A stretch of 12,236 nucleotides of DNA. Source: Cupriavidus sp. Lineage in GTDB: Bacteria > Pseudomonadota > Gammaproteobacteria > Burkholderiales > Burkholderiaceae. The notes beneath the pieces are model-generated. The model saw nothing but the letters and a program-made list of their open reading frames with translations. It ran no database searches and had not been told where the DNA came from. Of the stretch, positions 1 to 6,919 are shown in pieces; the first letter of the stretch is position 1; every line of letters starts with the position of its first letter. The DNA lies in contig JABFVP010000577.1 of the NCBI GenBank assembly GCA_013362725.1, positions 1-12,236 on the forward strand, in the 5' to 3' direction. The position numbers and the translations under genes were made by a program.

Positions 1-913
1 CGACGTAGAGCCGGGCGTTGTCGCGGCTCAGCGCCAGCCCCCAGGCGCGCCGCCCCACCAGCACGTAGTCCTGCACGCGGCGCGACGCCACCTCGACCAC
101 CGCGACATGGTTGGCGCGTCCCAGCCCGATATAGGCATGGGTGCCGTCGCTGCGCGCCGCCATCCCGACCGGGGTCACATCCTCGGCGCGCATGCCGCGC
201 GGCGCAAAGGCAATGGTCTGGACCACCTCCAGCGTATCGGTGCGGATCACGCTGACGCTGGCAGACAGCTCGTTCGAGACCCACAGCTCCTTGCCGCCGC
301 GCACCAGCAGCAGCCGGCGCGGCCGGTTGCCGACGCGGATATTGCGCACCACCTTGCGCGTGGCGACGTCGACCACATGGACCAGGTTGGCCACCTCGGA
401 AGCCACGTACACCTGCCGTCCGTCCGCGCTGACCCTGACGCCCTCCGGTTCCTCCCCCACCGCGATCGCGAACACGCGCTTGCCGGAGCCGGTGTCGTAG
501 GCCGACAGCAGCGCGTCCTCTTCATTCGACACATAAAGCGTGCGGCCATCCTGGCTCAGGTCGAACAGCTCCGGGTCGTCGCCGACCGGCAGCGATGCCA
601 CGGTCTTGCGCGTGCCGACATCGACCACGTCGATGCGGTGGTCGTCGCTGCAGGCCACGTACAGCCGCGCGCGGTCCGGCGACAGCTGCAGGTGGCGCGG
701 CCGCCGGCACTGGCGCCACGACGCCAGCTGCTGGCCGCTGGCGGCAGCGTAGGCGGTCAGCGCGTCGTCTTTTTCGCTGGAGATAAAGACCTGTCCGGTG
801 GCGGCGCGCGCGGCGCTACCCTGCGCGCCTTCGGCCAGCCCGGCGACAACCAGCAGCGCGGTGGCCAGCAGCCAGGCGCCGGCAAGCCAGGCGGGAGATG
901 GCATCGGCTTCAT
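1..913 (-). CDS. PQQ-catabolism-associated YVTN beta-propeller protein (partial, C-terminus off the left edge)
   Basis: The frame is open from ATG at 913 down to the window edge, giving 304 residues without a stop, so only a short C-terminus should be missing (family members run a little over 300). A hydrophobic stretch at residues 9-27 followed by small residues suggests a signal peptide and a periplasmic location. After it come blade-like repeats with the YVTN pattern: VFISSEKDD (42-50), then LYVACSDD, LYVSNEED, VYVASEVAN, LWVSNELS, AYIGLGRAN and a final truncated LYV, which fits a seven-bladed propeller. The start overlaps the stop of the upstream ABC ATPase as ATGA (910-913), so the two are probably translationally coupled. 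An ABC ATPase followed by this propeller is the arrangement known beside PQQ-dependent alcohol dehydrogenases. Its biochemical role is not established; a periplasmic partner of the transporter is an inference. A second in-frame ATG lies at 904. Confidence 0.85.
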   Translation of the reverse strand, partial: MKPMPSPAWLAGAWLLATALLVVAGLAEGAQGSAARAATGQVFISSEKDDALTAYAAASGQQLASWRQCRRPRHLQLSPDRARLYVACSDDHRIDVVDVGTRKTVASLPVGDDPELFDLSQDGRTLYVSNEEDALLSAYDTGSGKRVFAIAVGEEPEGVRVSADGRQVYVASEVANLVHVVDVATRKVVRNIRVGNRPRRLLLVRGGKELWVSNELSASVSVIRTDTLEVVQTIAFAPRGMRAEDVTPVGMAARSDGTHAYIGLGRANHVAVVEVASRRVQDYVLVGRRAWGLALSRDNARLYV

Positions 914-1716
914 GCGGCGAGCTCCGTTTGCGCCGCGCGGACGACCGACGGCGTCATGGCAAGAAATGCGGCTTCCAGCGTCGCGGCCGCGGTGGCGCCC
1001 AGCAGCGCGGCCGGGGTGCCGTCGAAGCGCACCGCGCCGCAGTCGAGCACGATCACGCGGTCGGCCTGCTCCACCTCCTGCACCAGGTGGGTGGCCCACA
1101 GCACGCCGGCGCCGGCGTGCCGCGCCAGCCGCCGGGTCTCGGCCAGCAATTGCACGCGCGAGGCCGGGTCCAGCCCCACCGTCGGCTCGTCCAGCAGCAG
1201 CATGGCCGGTTCATGCAGCAGCGCGCGCGCCAGCTCGACCTTGCGCCGGCTGCCGCCCGACAGCTCGCGCACCGGGGCGCTCGCGCGCGCCGCCAGGCCG
1301 AATGTATCCAGCAGCCGCGCGATTCGCTGCGCCGCCACGCGGCGCGGCAGGCCGTGCAGATCCGCATGGAAGCGCAAATTGGCTCGCACCGGCAGGTCCA
1401 GGTCGATGGCAGGCTGCTGGAACACGATGCCCAGCTGTGCCAGTGCACGCACGGGATCGCGCCGCATGTCGCAGCCCATCACCGTGACCTGTCCGGCATC
1501 GGCGACGAACAGGCCGCTGAGGATCTGGAACAACGTGGTCTTGCCCGCGCCGTTGGGCCCCAGCAGCGCCACGAATTCGCCGCGGCGCACGCATAGCGAA
1601 ACGCCGTCGAGCGCCACGCGCGCGCCGAACGCCTTGCGCACGGCGTCGCAGGTCAGCACCTGGTCGTAGCGGGACAGCTCGGCAAGCATGGGGGCGCGGT
1701 CAGGGTTGGGATGCAT
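910..1716 (-). CDS. ABC transporter ATP-binding protein, PQQ-dependent alcohol dehydrogenase-associated type
   Basis: Cytoplasmic ATPase subunit expected to power an inner-membrane ABC transporter. From ATG 1716 it has 268 residues. Visible motifs are Walker A GPNGAGKTT (53-61), Q-loop VFQQP (Q100), signature LSGGS (152-156), Walker B LLLDEPT with catalytic E177, D-loop GLDP, and H-loop WATHL (H210). All are intact, so it should hydrolyse ATP. No membrane segments are present, and the permease must be elsewhere, probably further along the operon beyond position 1. The closest family I recognise is the ATPase encoded with PQQ-linked alcohol oxidation genes (PedC-like). The start is uncertain: in-frame ATGs lie at 1740, 1716 and 1689, none with a good ribosome binding site. 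The core fold begins around residue 20, so 1689 is also possible. It overlaps the downstream beta-propeller gene by 4 bases and diverges from the TonB receptor gene. Confidence 0.88.
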   Translation of the reverse strand: MHPNPDRAPMLAELSRYDQVLTCDAVRKAFGARVALDGVSLCVRRGEFVALLGPNGAGKTTLFQILSGLFVADAGQVTVMGCDMRRDPVRALAQLGIVFQQPAIDLDLPVRANLRFHADLHGLPRRVAAQRIARLLDTFGLAARASAPVRELSGGSRRKVELARALLHEPAMLLLDEPTVGLDPASRVQLLAETRRLARHAGAGVLWATHLVQEVEQADRVIVLDCGAVRFDGTPAALLGATAAATLEAAFLAMTPSVVRAAQTELAA

Positions 1717-2055
1717 GCGACAGAGCAAGGCCGGTACCATGTGCGGCGCAGCACGGCATGAAGCATCCGCGCAGCCGTTGACTGGCCGGCTCCGCAACGC
1801 TGCCAGCCGCTGCCTGACAGCCGCATGTGGTGCGATGCGCCGCGCGCCACTGTGCCGTAGTGGAACACCGGCCCGCCGGCCGGCAACAGCGCACTGTCCT
1901 GTTTTGTGACAGCGCGCAGGCCCCCCGATGGCCCGGTGCTGCGACGCGCGCCCGAACGCCCGCCATCGACCGAAACAGGGTACGAAAACTGCTGAAGCCC
2001 TGCCGACAGGCGCGGCCCGATGCAGGCATGCGCCGCTATCCCGAGGAGACGGAAC
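1717..2055. promoter_or_regulatory. Divergent intergenic region between ABC ATPase and TonB receptor
   Basis: This 339-base stretch has no convincing gene. It should hold the promoters of both divergent transcription units, but I see no strong -35/-10 pair. It contains GCACTGTCCTGT at 1891-1902, whose exact reverse complement recurs inside the receptor's signal-peptide coding region at 2187-2198. An imperfect CTGTC/GACAG inverted repeat surrounds it at about 1894-1912. A GC-rich GCCGGCCGGC block lies around 1875-1884. A good Shine-Dalgarno (AGGAGA, 2044-2049) precedes the receptor ATG at 2056. Confidence 0.45.
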
Positions 2056-4488
2056 ATGCCAGCCATCCAGCGCCCTGCGCCGCCAGGCCAGCGGCCATAC
2101 CGCTTGCCGCGCCCCCGGGCAGGCACGCATGCCGCGGTGCTGTCCGCGCTGATCATGCTGCTGTGCCAGCGCGCCGCTGTGGCGCAACAGGACAGTGCTG
2201 CGCCAAACCGGGACAGTGACCTGTTGCCCGAAGTACTGGTGGTCGCCGCTGCGCCGCTGCCCGGCATCGGCGTGGCCAGCGACCTGGTGCCCTACACCGT
2301 GCAGACCGTGCGCGGCAGCGACCTCGGCGGGGCGCGCGCCGGCAACCTGGCCGACTACCTGAGCCGCCACCTCGCCGGCGTCAACGTCAACGACATCCAG
2401 GGCAGCCCGTTCCAGACCGATATCACCTACCGCGGCTTCCGCGCATCGTCGATTCCCGGCGTGCCGCAGGGGCTGTCGGTGTATCTGGACGGCATCCGCG
2501 TCAACGAGCCGTTCGGCGACGTGATCAGCTGGGACATGATCCCCGAGGCGGCGCTGGCGAGCGCGTCACTGGTGTCCAGCGCCAACCCCGCCTACGGGCT
2601 CAACACGCTCGGGGGCGCGCTGGCGATGACCACGCGTTCCGGGCTGGACTCGCCCGGCTTTACCGCCGACCTGTCCTACGGCAGCCATGCGCGCAAGCGC
2701 GCCGACCTGTCGGGCGGCGTGCGCAGCGACGGCGGCTGGCACGCGTTCGCCGCCGGCACGCTGTTCCAGGAGCACGGCTGGCGCGATCATTCGGAGGGCC
2801 GGCTCGGCAATGTCTTTGCCAGGGCGGGCTACGCCGGCACCAGCAGCAGCTGGGACGTCTCGGTCTTGCATGGTCGCAGCACGCTGACCGGCAATGGTCT
2901 GGTGCCCCGCCATAGCGCGGGCGACGGCGGCACGCTGCCGGAGCTGTACCAGTCCAACCGGCGCGCGGTCTACACCTACCCCGACCAGACCCGCAACCAG
3001 GTCACGCAGGCCGCGCTCAACGGCCGCCACTGGTTCGACGACAAGACCAGCGCCGCGGCCATGGCCTATGTGCGCAACAGCCGCCGCGACACCGCCAACG
3101 GCGACGTCAACCCGGACTACGAGGCCTATGCCGAGGATTGCGAGGACGGCTTCCACGCCGACGGCAGCCCGCGCGGCGGCAAGTGCGGCATGACCCGCGC
3201 CGACGGCGCGGCGCTGCACCCGGCGGTGCTAAACACCAGCCATATGCGGCAGCAGACCGTCGGCATGGCGCTGAGCCTGGCCAGCGAAACGGAGCGACAC
3301 GTGCTCAATGGCGGCCTGACGCTCGACCGCAGCCGCCTGACGTATTCGCAATACGCGCAGCCTGGCAGCTTTACCGACGACCGCGGCGTGGTGGCCGACC
3401 CCGCCGCGGCCAACGCGTTGTTCTCCGGCGTCAGCGGCCACGCACGCACGCTGGGCCTGTACCTGTCCGATACCTGGTCGCTGACGCCCACCACCTTCCT
3501 GACCGCGTCAGCGCGCTGGAACCATGTCACCGTCAGCAATACGCTGCGCAACAGCGACGGCGGCGAGCAGCCGCGCGAGAGCTTTGCCTACCGCCGCCTG
3601 AACCCGGCGCTGGGGCTGTCGCAGAAGCTGGGCGGTAACGTCACGCTGTTCGGCGGCTATGCGCAGAACAACCGCGTGCCGACCGTGCTCGAGCTCGGCT
3701 GCGCCGACCCGCAGCGGCCCTGCCGTCTGCCGGCCGGCCTGCAGGCAGATCCCTACCTGAAGCAGGTGGTGTCGCATGCGTTCGAGGCCGGCGTGCGCTG
3801 GCATCCGCGCCCGCACACCGAGCTCACCGCGTCGCTCTATCGCATCGACAACCACGACGACATCCTGTTCGTGCGCGCCCCGAATACGCAGCTCGGCTAC
3901 TTCGCCAACTTCGACCACACCCGCAACCAGGGGCTCGACCTGAGCGCGCGCCACCGCCTCGGCCCGGTCACGCTGCGGCTGGCCTACAGCTACCTGCAGG
4001 CCACCTACCAGTCTTCCGGCGCGCTGGCCGCCGGCGAACGCACCATCGACATCCGCCCGGGCATGCGCATGGCCGGGCTGCCGCGCCATACGCTCAAGCT
4101 GGGCGCGGACTGGCAGGCGCTGGCCGGGCTCGTGCTGGGCGCCGACCTGGTGGCGGTGTCGGGCTCTGTTTCCAGTGGCAACGAGGACGGGCTGCGCAGC
4201 GACCCGCGGCCCGGCGAAGCCCCGCAGGCCGCCGACTGGAGCACGCCCGGCTACGCCACCATCAACCTGCGTGCGGCGTATCAGGTCAGCAAGCGCGTCG
4301 AGATCTACGCGCGCGTGGCCAACCTGCTCGACCGGCGCTACCAGACCTATGGCCAGATCGCCAACGACGTGTTTCCCGGCGGCAGCCTGGTGCGGCCGCA
4401 CGTGGCCCCGGGCGATGCCGCGAGCGCGCTGTTCGTGGCGCCGGGCGCGCCGCGCAGCGTCTGGCTGGGCGTGGTGTTCCGGATGTAG
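2056..4488 (+). CDS. TonB-dependent outer-membrane receptor
   Basis: An 810-residue outer-membrane receptor that would import a scarce substrate using TonB-ExbB-ExbD energy. ATG 2056 is chosen because AGGAGA lies 6 bases upstream; an ATG at 2020 in the same frame lacks such a site. The N-terminus is basic, followed by a hydrophobic stretch (26-37) and an AVA/QQ cleavage site after residue 43. A TonB-box-like segment (PEVLVVA, 58-64) comes next, then a plug domain (about 70-200) with the hallmark ITYRGFRAS and LSVYLDGIRVNEPFGD segments, then a beta-barrel. Residues 346-378 form an acidic loop with two cysteines (C362, C377); another Cys pair lies in GCADPQRPC. The last residue is Met in VFRM rather than the usual aromatic one, with Phe at -3. 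The divergent PQQ-type ABC genes suggest a substrate linked to quinoprotein oxidation, such as a lanthanide or metal chelate. This is inference; the substrate cannot be read from sequence. Confidence 0.9.
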   Translation: MPAIQRPAPPGQRPYRLPRPRAGTHAAVLSALIMLLCQRAAVAQQDSAAPNRDSDLLPEVLVVAAAPLPGIGVASDLVPYTVQTVRGSDLGGARAGNLADYLSRHLAGVNVNDIQGSPFQTDITYRGFRASSIPGVPQGLSVYLDGIRVNEPFGDVISWDMIPEAALASASLVSSANPAYGLNTLGGALAMTTRSGLDSPGFTADLSYGSHARKRADLSGGVRSDGGWHAFAAGTLFQEHGWRDHSEGRLGNVFARAGYAGTSSSWDVSVLHGRSTLTGNGLVPRHSAGDGGTLPELYQSNRRAVYTYPDQTRNQVTQAALNGRHWFDDKTSAAAMAYVRNSRRDTANGDVNPDYEAYAEDCEDGFHADGSPRGGKCGMTRADGAALHPAVLNTSHMRQQTVGMALSLASETERHVLNGGLTLDRSRLTYSQYAQPGSFTDDRGVVADPAAANALFSGVSGHARTLGLYLSDTWSLTPTTFLTASARWNHVTVSNTLRNSDGGEQPRESFAYRRLNPALGLSQKLGGNVTLFGGYAQNNRVPTVLELGCADPQRPCRLPAGLQADPYLKQVVSHAFEAGVRWHPRPHTELTASLYRIDNHDDILFVRAPNTQLGYFANFDHTRNQGLDLSARHRLGPVTLRLAYSYLQATYQSSGALAAGERTIDIRPGMRMAGLPRHTLKLGADWQALAGLVLGADLVAVSGSVSSGNEDGLRSDPRPGEAPQAADWSTPGYATINLRAAYQVSKRVEIYARVANLLDRRYQTYGQIANDVFPGGSLVRPHVAPGDAASALFVAPGAPRSVWLGVVFRM

Positions 4489-4582
4489 CGCCGCCGGTCT
4501 TCACGATTCCTTACAGACAATGCTGCCGGCACAATCTATTCTCCTGTCGCAAAACGGAATCCCCCACAACAAGGAGAATGCA

Positions 4583-4777
4583 ATGAAATCCGTCCTGGCC
4601 CTTATGGTCGCGTGCAGTGCGCTGCTCGGCGGCTGCGTGGTCGCCCCTTACGACACCTACGGCGACGGCCCGCAGGGCTGCCCGCCGGGACAGGCCAAGA
4701 AAGGCAACTGCCGCGTCGATCCGTACGGCAACGAGTCGTTCTGCCCGCCCGGGCAGGCCAAGAAGGGCCGCTGCTAA
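4583..4777 (+). CDS. Small lipoprotein with duplicated CPPGQAKKG motif
   Basis: A 64-residue predicted lipoprotein. The start at 4583 has AAGGAG at 4571-4576, 6 bases away. An out-of-frame ATG at 4578 would encode only Met-Gln before a stop, and sits too close to the ribosome binding site. Residues 1-17 form a lipoprotein signal with lipobox LGGC and lipidated Cys18, leaving a mature chain of 47 residues. That chain holds two 11-residue repeats, CPPGQAKKGNC (33-43) and CPPGQAKKGRC (54-64), the second ending the protein. PPGxAKK elements also occur near the ends of some enterobacterial envelope proteins of the CigR/RcnB type. The two repeats each carry a Cys pair, which could form disulfides in the periplasm or bind metal. 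Function is unknown. It follows the receptor gene by 94 bases and may have its own promoter, since weak AT-rich elements lie at 4510-4540. Confidence 0.85.
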   Translation: MKSVLALMVACSALLGGCVVAPYDTYGDGPQGCPPGQAKKGNCRVDPYGNESFCPPGQAKKGRC

Positions 4778-4803
4778 GCCGGCACGGGGCCGGCGGGCCG
4801 GCT
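4777..4803 (+). terminator. GC-rich hairpin after the small lipoprotein gene (possible terminator)
   Basis: AGCCGGC at 4777-4783 pairs with GCCGGCT at 4797-4803. An alternative hairpin uses the GCCGGC copy at 4789-4794. The stem begins in the TAA stop codon. No T-run follows, so intrinsic termination is uncertain; it may protect the 3' end of the transcript instead. Confidence 0.3.
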
Positions 4804-4877
4804 CCCGACCGGTTGCGTCGGGCGGGCCGGCGGCCGGACAATGGCGCTGCGGACATTCCTTCTTGCAGGAGCGCGCC

Positions 4878-5405
4878 ATGCCATCCCGGTCCCTGCCCCG
4901 CCGTCACCTCGTCCTCTTTTGCATAGCCGCCGCCCTGCTCGGCGCCTGTGCCACGCTGCAGCCGGAACAGACCGGCCAGCAGTTGATAGGCAGCCCTGAA
5001 AGTGCGGTGCGCCAGACTTTCGGGCCACCCAGCGAAACTCACCGCCTGGCCGACGGCACCACCCGCTGGCTGTGGTCGACGCAGCCCTTCGGCCATGCGG
5101 TTTACGCCGCCGATTTCGACGCCGCGGGCAGGCTGACCCGCTACCGCCAGATGCTGACCGAGGCCGAGATCTATCGCGCCCAGGTCGGGGTCTGGACCAA
5201 GCAGGACGTGCAGCAGCATTTCGGCCTGCCGCGCGAGCCCGTGCAGTACTACCCGCTGATGCAGCGCGAGGCCTGGTCCTGGCGCATGTACAAGGACGGG
5301 CGGCAGACGGCGCACTTCAGCTGCTATTTCGACAACGCCGGCGTGCTGCGCCAGACCATGATCATCGTCGATCCGCTCGGCGGCGACGCGCGCCGCGCGC
5401 GCTGA
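4878..5405 (+). CDS. BamE/OmlA-like outer-membrane lipoprotein
   Basis: A 175-residue predicted lipoprotein. ATG 4878 is preceded by AGGAG (4867-4871) at 6 bases. The signal ends in lipobox LGAC with lipidated Cys24. The mature part resembles two tandem BamE/SmpA-OmlA-type modules. The first, about 35-85, has IGSPESAVRQTFGPPSE, then GTTRWLW, then YAADFDAAGRLTRY. The second, about 105-165, has WTKQDVQQHFGLP, then REAWSWRMY, then FSCYFDNAGVLRQ. This pattern (start helix, FGxP turn, Trp-rich strand, then FDxxGxL) is typical of small envelope lipoproteins that support outer-membrane integrity or protein complexes. It is longer than E. coli BamE (113 residues) because of the duplication, and is probably not BamE itself. 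It stands alone, with about 100 bases to each neighbour. Exact function unknown. Confidence 0.85.
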   Translation: MPSRSLPRRHLVLFCIAAALLGACATLQPEQTGQQLIGSPESAVRQTFGPPSETHRLADGTTRWLWSTQPFGHAVYAADFDAAGRLTRYRQMLTEAEIYRAQVGVWTKQDVQQHFGLPREPVQYYPLMQREAWSWRMYKDGRQTAHFSCYFDNAGVLRQTMIIVDPLGGDARRAR

Positions 5406-5416
5406 CGCTGACGGCC

Positions 5417-5457
5417 GCTGCCGGTGCCAATGCCGGCAGCAGGGGCTCCCCGGCCCC
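5417..5457 (+). terminator. Tandem hairpins after the BamE-like lipoprotein gene (probable terminator)
   Basis: A perfect 8-bp stem, GCTGCCGG (5417-5424) with CCGGCAGC (5433-5440), has an 8-base loop and starts 11 bases after the stop codon. A second hairpin, GGGGC (5442-5446) with GCCCC (5453-5457), follows, and TTTT lies at 5465-5468. This fits an intrinsic terminator with a displaced T-run, separating this gene from serA. Confidence 0.45.
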
Positions 5458-5511
5458 GCCACCGTTTTGCGCGCAGAATGGAGCCGATGCGGCAATGCCC
5501 GCCAACCCTCC

Positions 5512-6738
5512 ATGCGGAAGACCAACGTGACCACAGCCATCCTGCTCGAGAACATCCACCAGAGCGCCAACGCCCGGCTGGCCGAAGCCGGCCTGCAGGT
5601 CGAGCGCCGCACCGGCGCGCTGGCCGGTGCCGAACTGCGCCAGGTGCTGGCCGATCATGACGTGATCGGCATCCGCTCTGCCACCCACCTGCGCGCGGAC
5701 GATATCCGCAGCGCGCCCGGGCTGCTCTCGATCGGCTGCTTCTGCATCGGCACCTCGCAGGTCGATCTCGACGCCGCCACCGCGGCCGGCATTCCGGTCT
5801 TCAACGCGCCTTTTTCCAACACCCGTTCGGTGGCCGAGCTGGTAGTTGCCGAAGCGGTGATGCTGCTGCGCCGGATCCCCGAGAAGAACACGCTCGCGCA
5901 TGCCGGCAAATGGGCCAAGGGCGCAGCCGGCGCGTTCGAGACGCGCGGCAAGACCATCGCCATCGTCGGTTACGGCAATATCGGCTCGCAGGTCGGCGTG
6001 CTGGCCGAATCGATGGGCATGCGCGTGGTCTACTACGATGTGCTCGCGCGGCTCTCGCACGGTTCGGCACGCGCCGCGGGGTCTCTGGAAGAAGCGGTGT
6101 CGCAGGCCGAGGTGGTGACGCTGCACGTGCCGGCCACGCCGCGCACGCGCAACATGATCGATGCCAACATCCTGGCGGCGTTCAAGCCCGGCGCGATCCT
6201 GATCAATGCCTCGCGCGGCAGCGTGGTCGACATCGCCGCGCTGGCCGCGGCGCTGCGCGAGAAGCGCCTCGGCGGCGCGGCCATCGACGTGTTCCCCGAA
6301 GAGCCCAAGACCAACCAGGACCCCTTCACCAGCGAACTGCAGAACCTGCCCAACGTGCTGCTGACCCCGCACGTCGGCGGCAGCACCGAGGAAGCGCAGG
6401 AGAACATCGGCACCGAGGTCGCGGCCAAGCTTGCGCACTTCCTCGCCACTGGCGGCACCATCGGCGCGGTCAATTTCCCCGAAGTCGACCCCGGCCCGCT
6501 GCATGCGCCGGCACGGCTGCTCAACGTGCACGGCAACGCGCCTGGCGCGCTGGCTGCGCTGAACACGCTGCTGGCGCAGGAAGGCGTCAACATCACCGGC
6601 CAGCATCTGCAGACGCGGGGCCACACCGGCTATGTCGTCACCGACCTCGACCGCGCGCCGTCCGAGCAGCTGATGCAGGCGCTGCAGACGCATGCCGGCT
6701 TCGCGCGCTCGCGGCTGATCCTGCGCGGCGTGGCGTAG
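5512..6738 (+). CDS. serA: D-3-phosphoglycerate dehydrogenase
   Basis: Catalyses NAD-dependent oxidation of 3-phosphoglycerate to 3-phosphohydroxypyruvate, the first step of L-serine synthesis in the cytoplasm. From ATG 5512 it has 408 residues, close to E. coli SerA (410), and aligns with it along its whole length. It carries GCFCIGTSQVDLDAA and FSNTRSVAELV in the substrate domain, and the nucleotide-binding GYGNIG (153-158). The catalytic set Arg235 (INASRGSVVD), Glu264 and His287 (LTPHVGGS) is intact. The C-terminal ACT domain (about 330-408) keeps His340, Asn342 and Asn360, equivalent to the E. coli serine-binding residues His344, Asn346 and Asn364. Feedback inhibition by serine is therefore likely. 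The start is uncertain: GTG at 5527 (403 residues), with a weak GGAAG upstream, is an alternative, as ATG 5512 has no clear ribosome binding site. It appears to be a single-gene unit. Confidence 0.96.
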   Translation: MRKTNVTTAILLENIHQSANARLAEAGLQVERRTGALAGAELRQVLADHDVIGIRSATHLRADDIRSAPGLLSIGCFCIGTSQVDLDAATAAGIPVFNAPFSNTRSVAELVVAEAVMLLRRIPEKNTLAHAGKWAKGAAGAFETRGKTIAIVGYGNIGSQVGVLAESMGMRVVYYDVLARLSHGSARAAGSLEEAVSQAEVVTLHVPATPRTRNMIDANILAAFKPGAILINASRGSVVDIAALAAALREKRLGGAAIDVFPEEPKTNQDPFTSELQNLPNVLLTPHVGGSTEEAQENIGTEVAAKLAHFLATGGTIGAVNFPEVDPGPLHAPARLLNVHGNAPGALAALNTLLAQEGVNITGQHLQTRGHTGYVVTDLDRAPSEQLMQALQTHAGFARSRLILRGVA

Positions 6739-6752
6739 CCACGCGTCCATCG

Positions 6753-6773
6753 TTGCCGCATCCCCTCCGGCAA
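6753..6773 (+). terminator. Short inverted repeat after serA (weak terminator candidate)
   Basis: TTGCCG (6753-6758) pairs with CGGCAA (6768-6773) across a 9-base loop, 14 bases after the serA stop. No T-run follows, so the call is weak. Confidence 0.25.
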
Positions 6774-6830
6774 TGTCCGCCGAACTGTCTTAAATGCTAA
6801 GAATGCTCTGAACGAAAGACTATGCTGAAT

Positions 6831-6859
6831 GCAGCCCACACGCGCATTGGTGGGCCTGC
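6831..6859. repeat. Bulged inverted repeat upstream of the pilin-like gene
   Basis: GCAGCCCAC (6831-6839) pairs with GTGGGC (6850-6855) plus TGC (6857-6859), giving 9 base pairs with one bulged C and a 10-base loop. Just upstream (6794-6833) the sequence becomes AT-richer than its surroundings and repeats ATGCT three times and ATGCA once. This 181-base gap likely contains the promoter of the gene at 6920. The hairpin would lie in its leader or act as an operator; neither can be decided here. Confidence 0.35.
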
Positions 6860-6919
6860 ACGCTAGCGATGACAATGGCGGCCCGCACGGCGCCGCACTA
6901 ACTATCGTGAGGTTCAGAT

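Noticed and set aside
107..1669. A 520-codon open frame on the plus strand
   Set aside because: It lies antisense to the beta-propeller and ABC ATPase genes, whose frames carry clear family motifs. Its translation is Arg/Ala/Ser-rich with no recognisable domain, as expected of shadow frames in GC-rich DNA.
1688..2219. Short open frames within the divergent intergenic region
   Set aside because: No ribosome binding site, no recognisable protein features, and they overlap the receptor's signal-peptide region or the ATPase start.
4578..4586. Two-codon upstream reading frame (ATG CAA TGA) overlapping the small lipoprotein start
   Set aside because: The ribosome binding site is only one base from this ATG, too close for use. 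It is most likely incidental.
5362..6750. A 462-codon open frame on the minus strand
   Set aside because: It is antisense to serA, which is unmistakable. The translation is low-complexity Arg/Gly/Val/Asp with no family signature.
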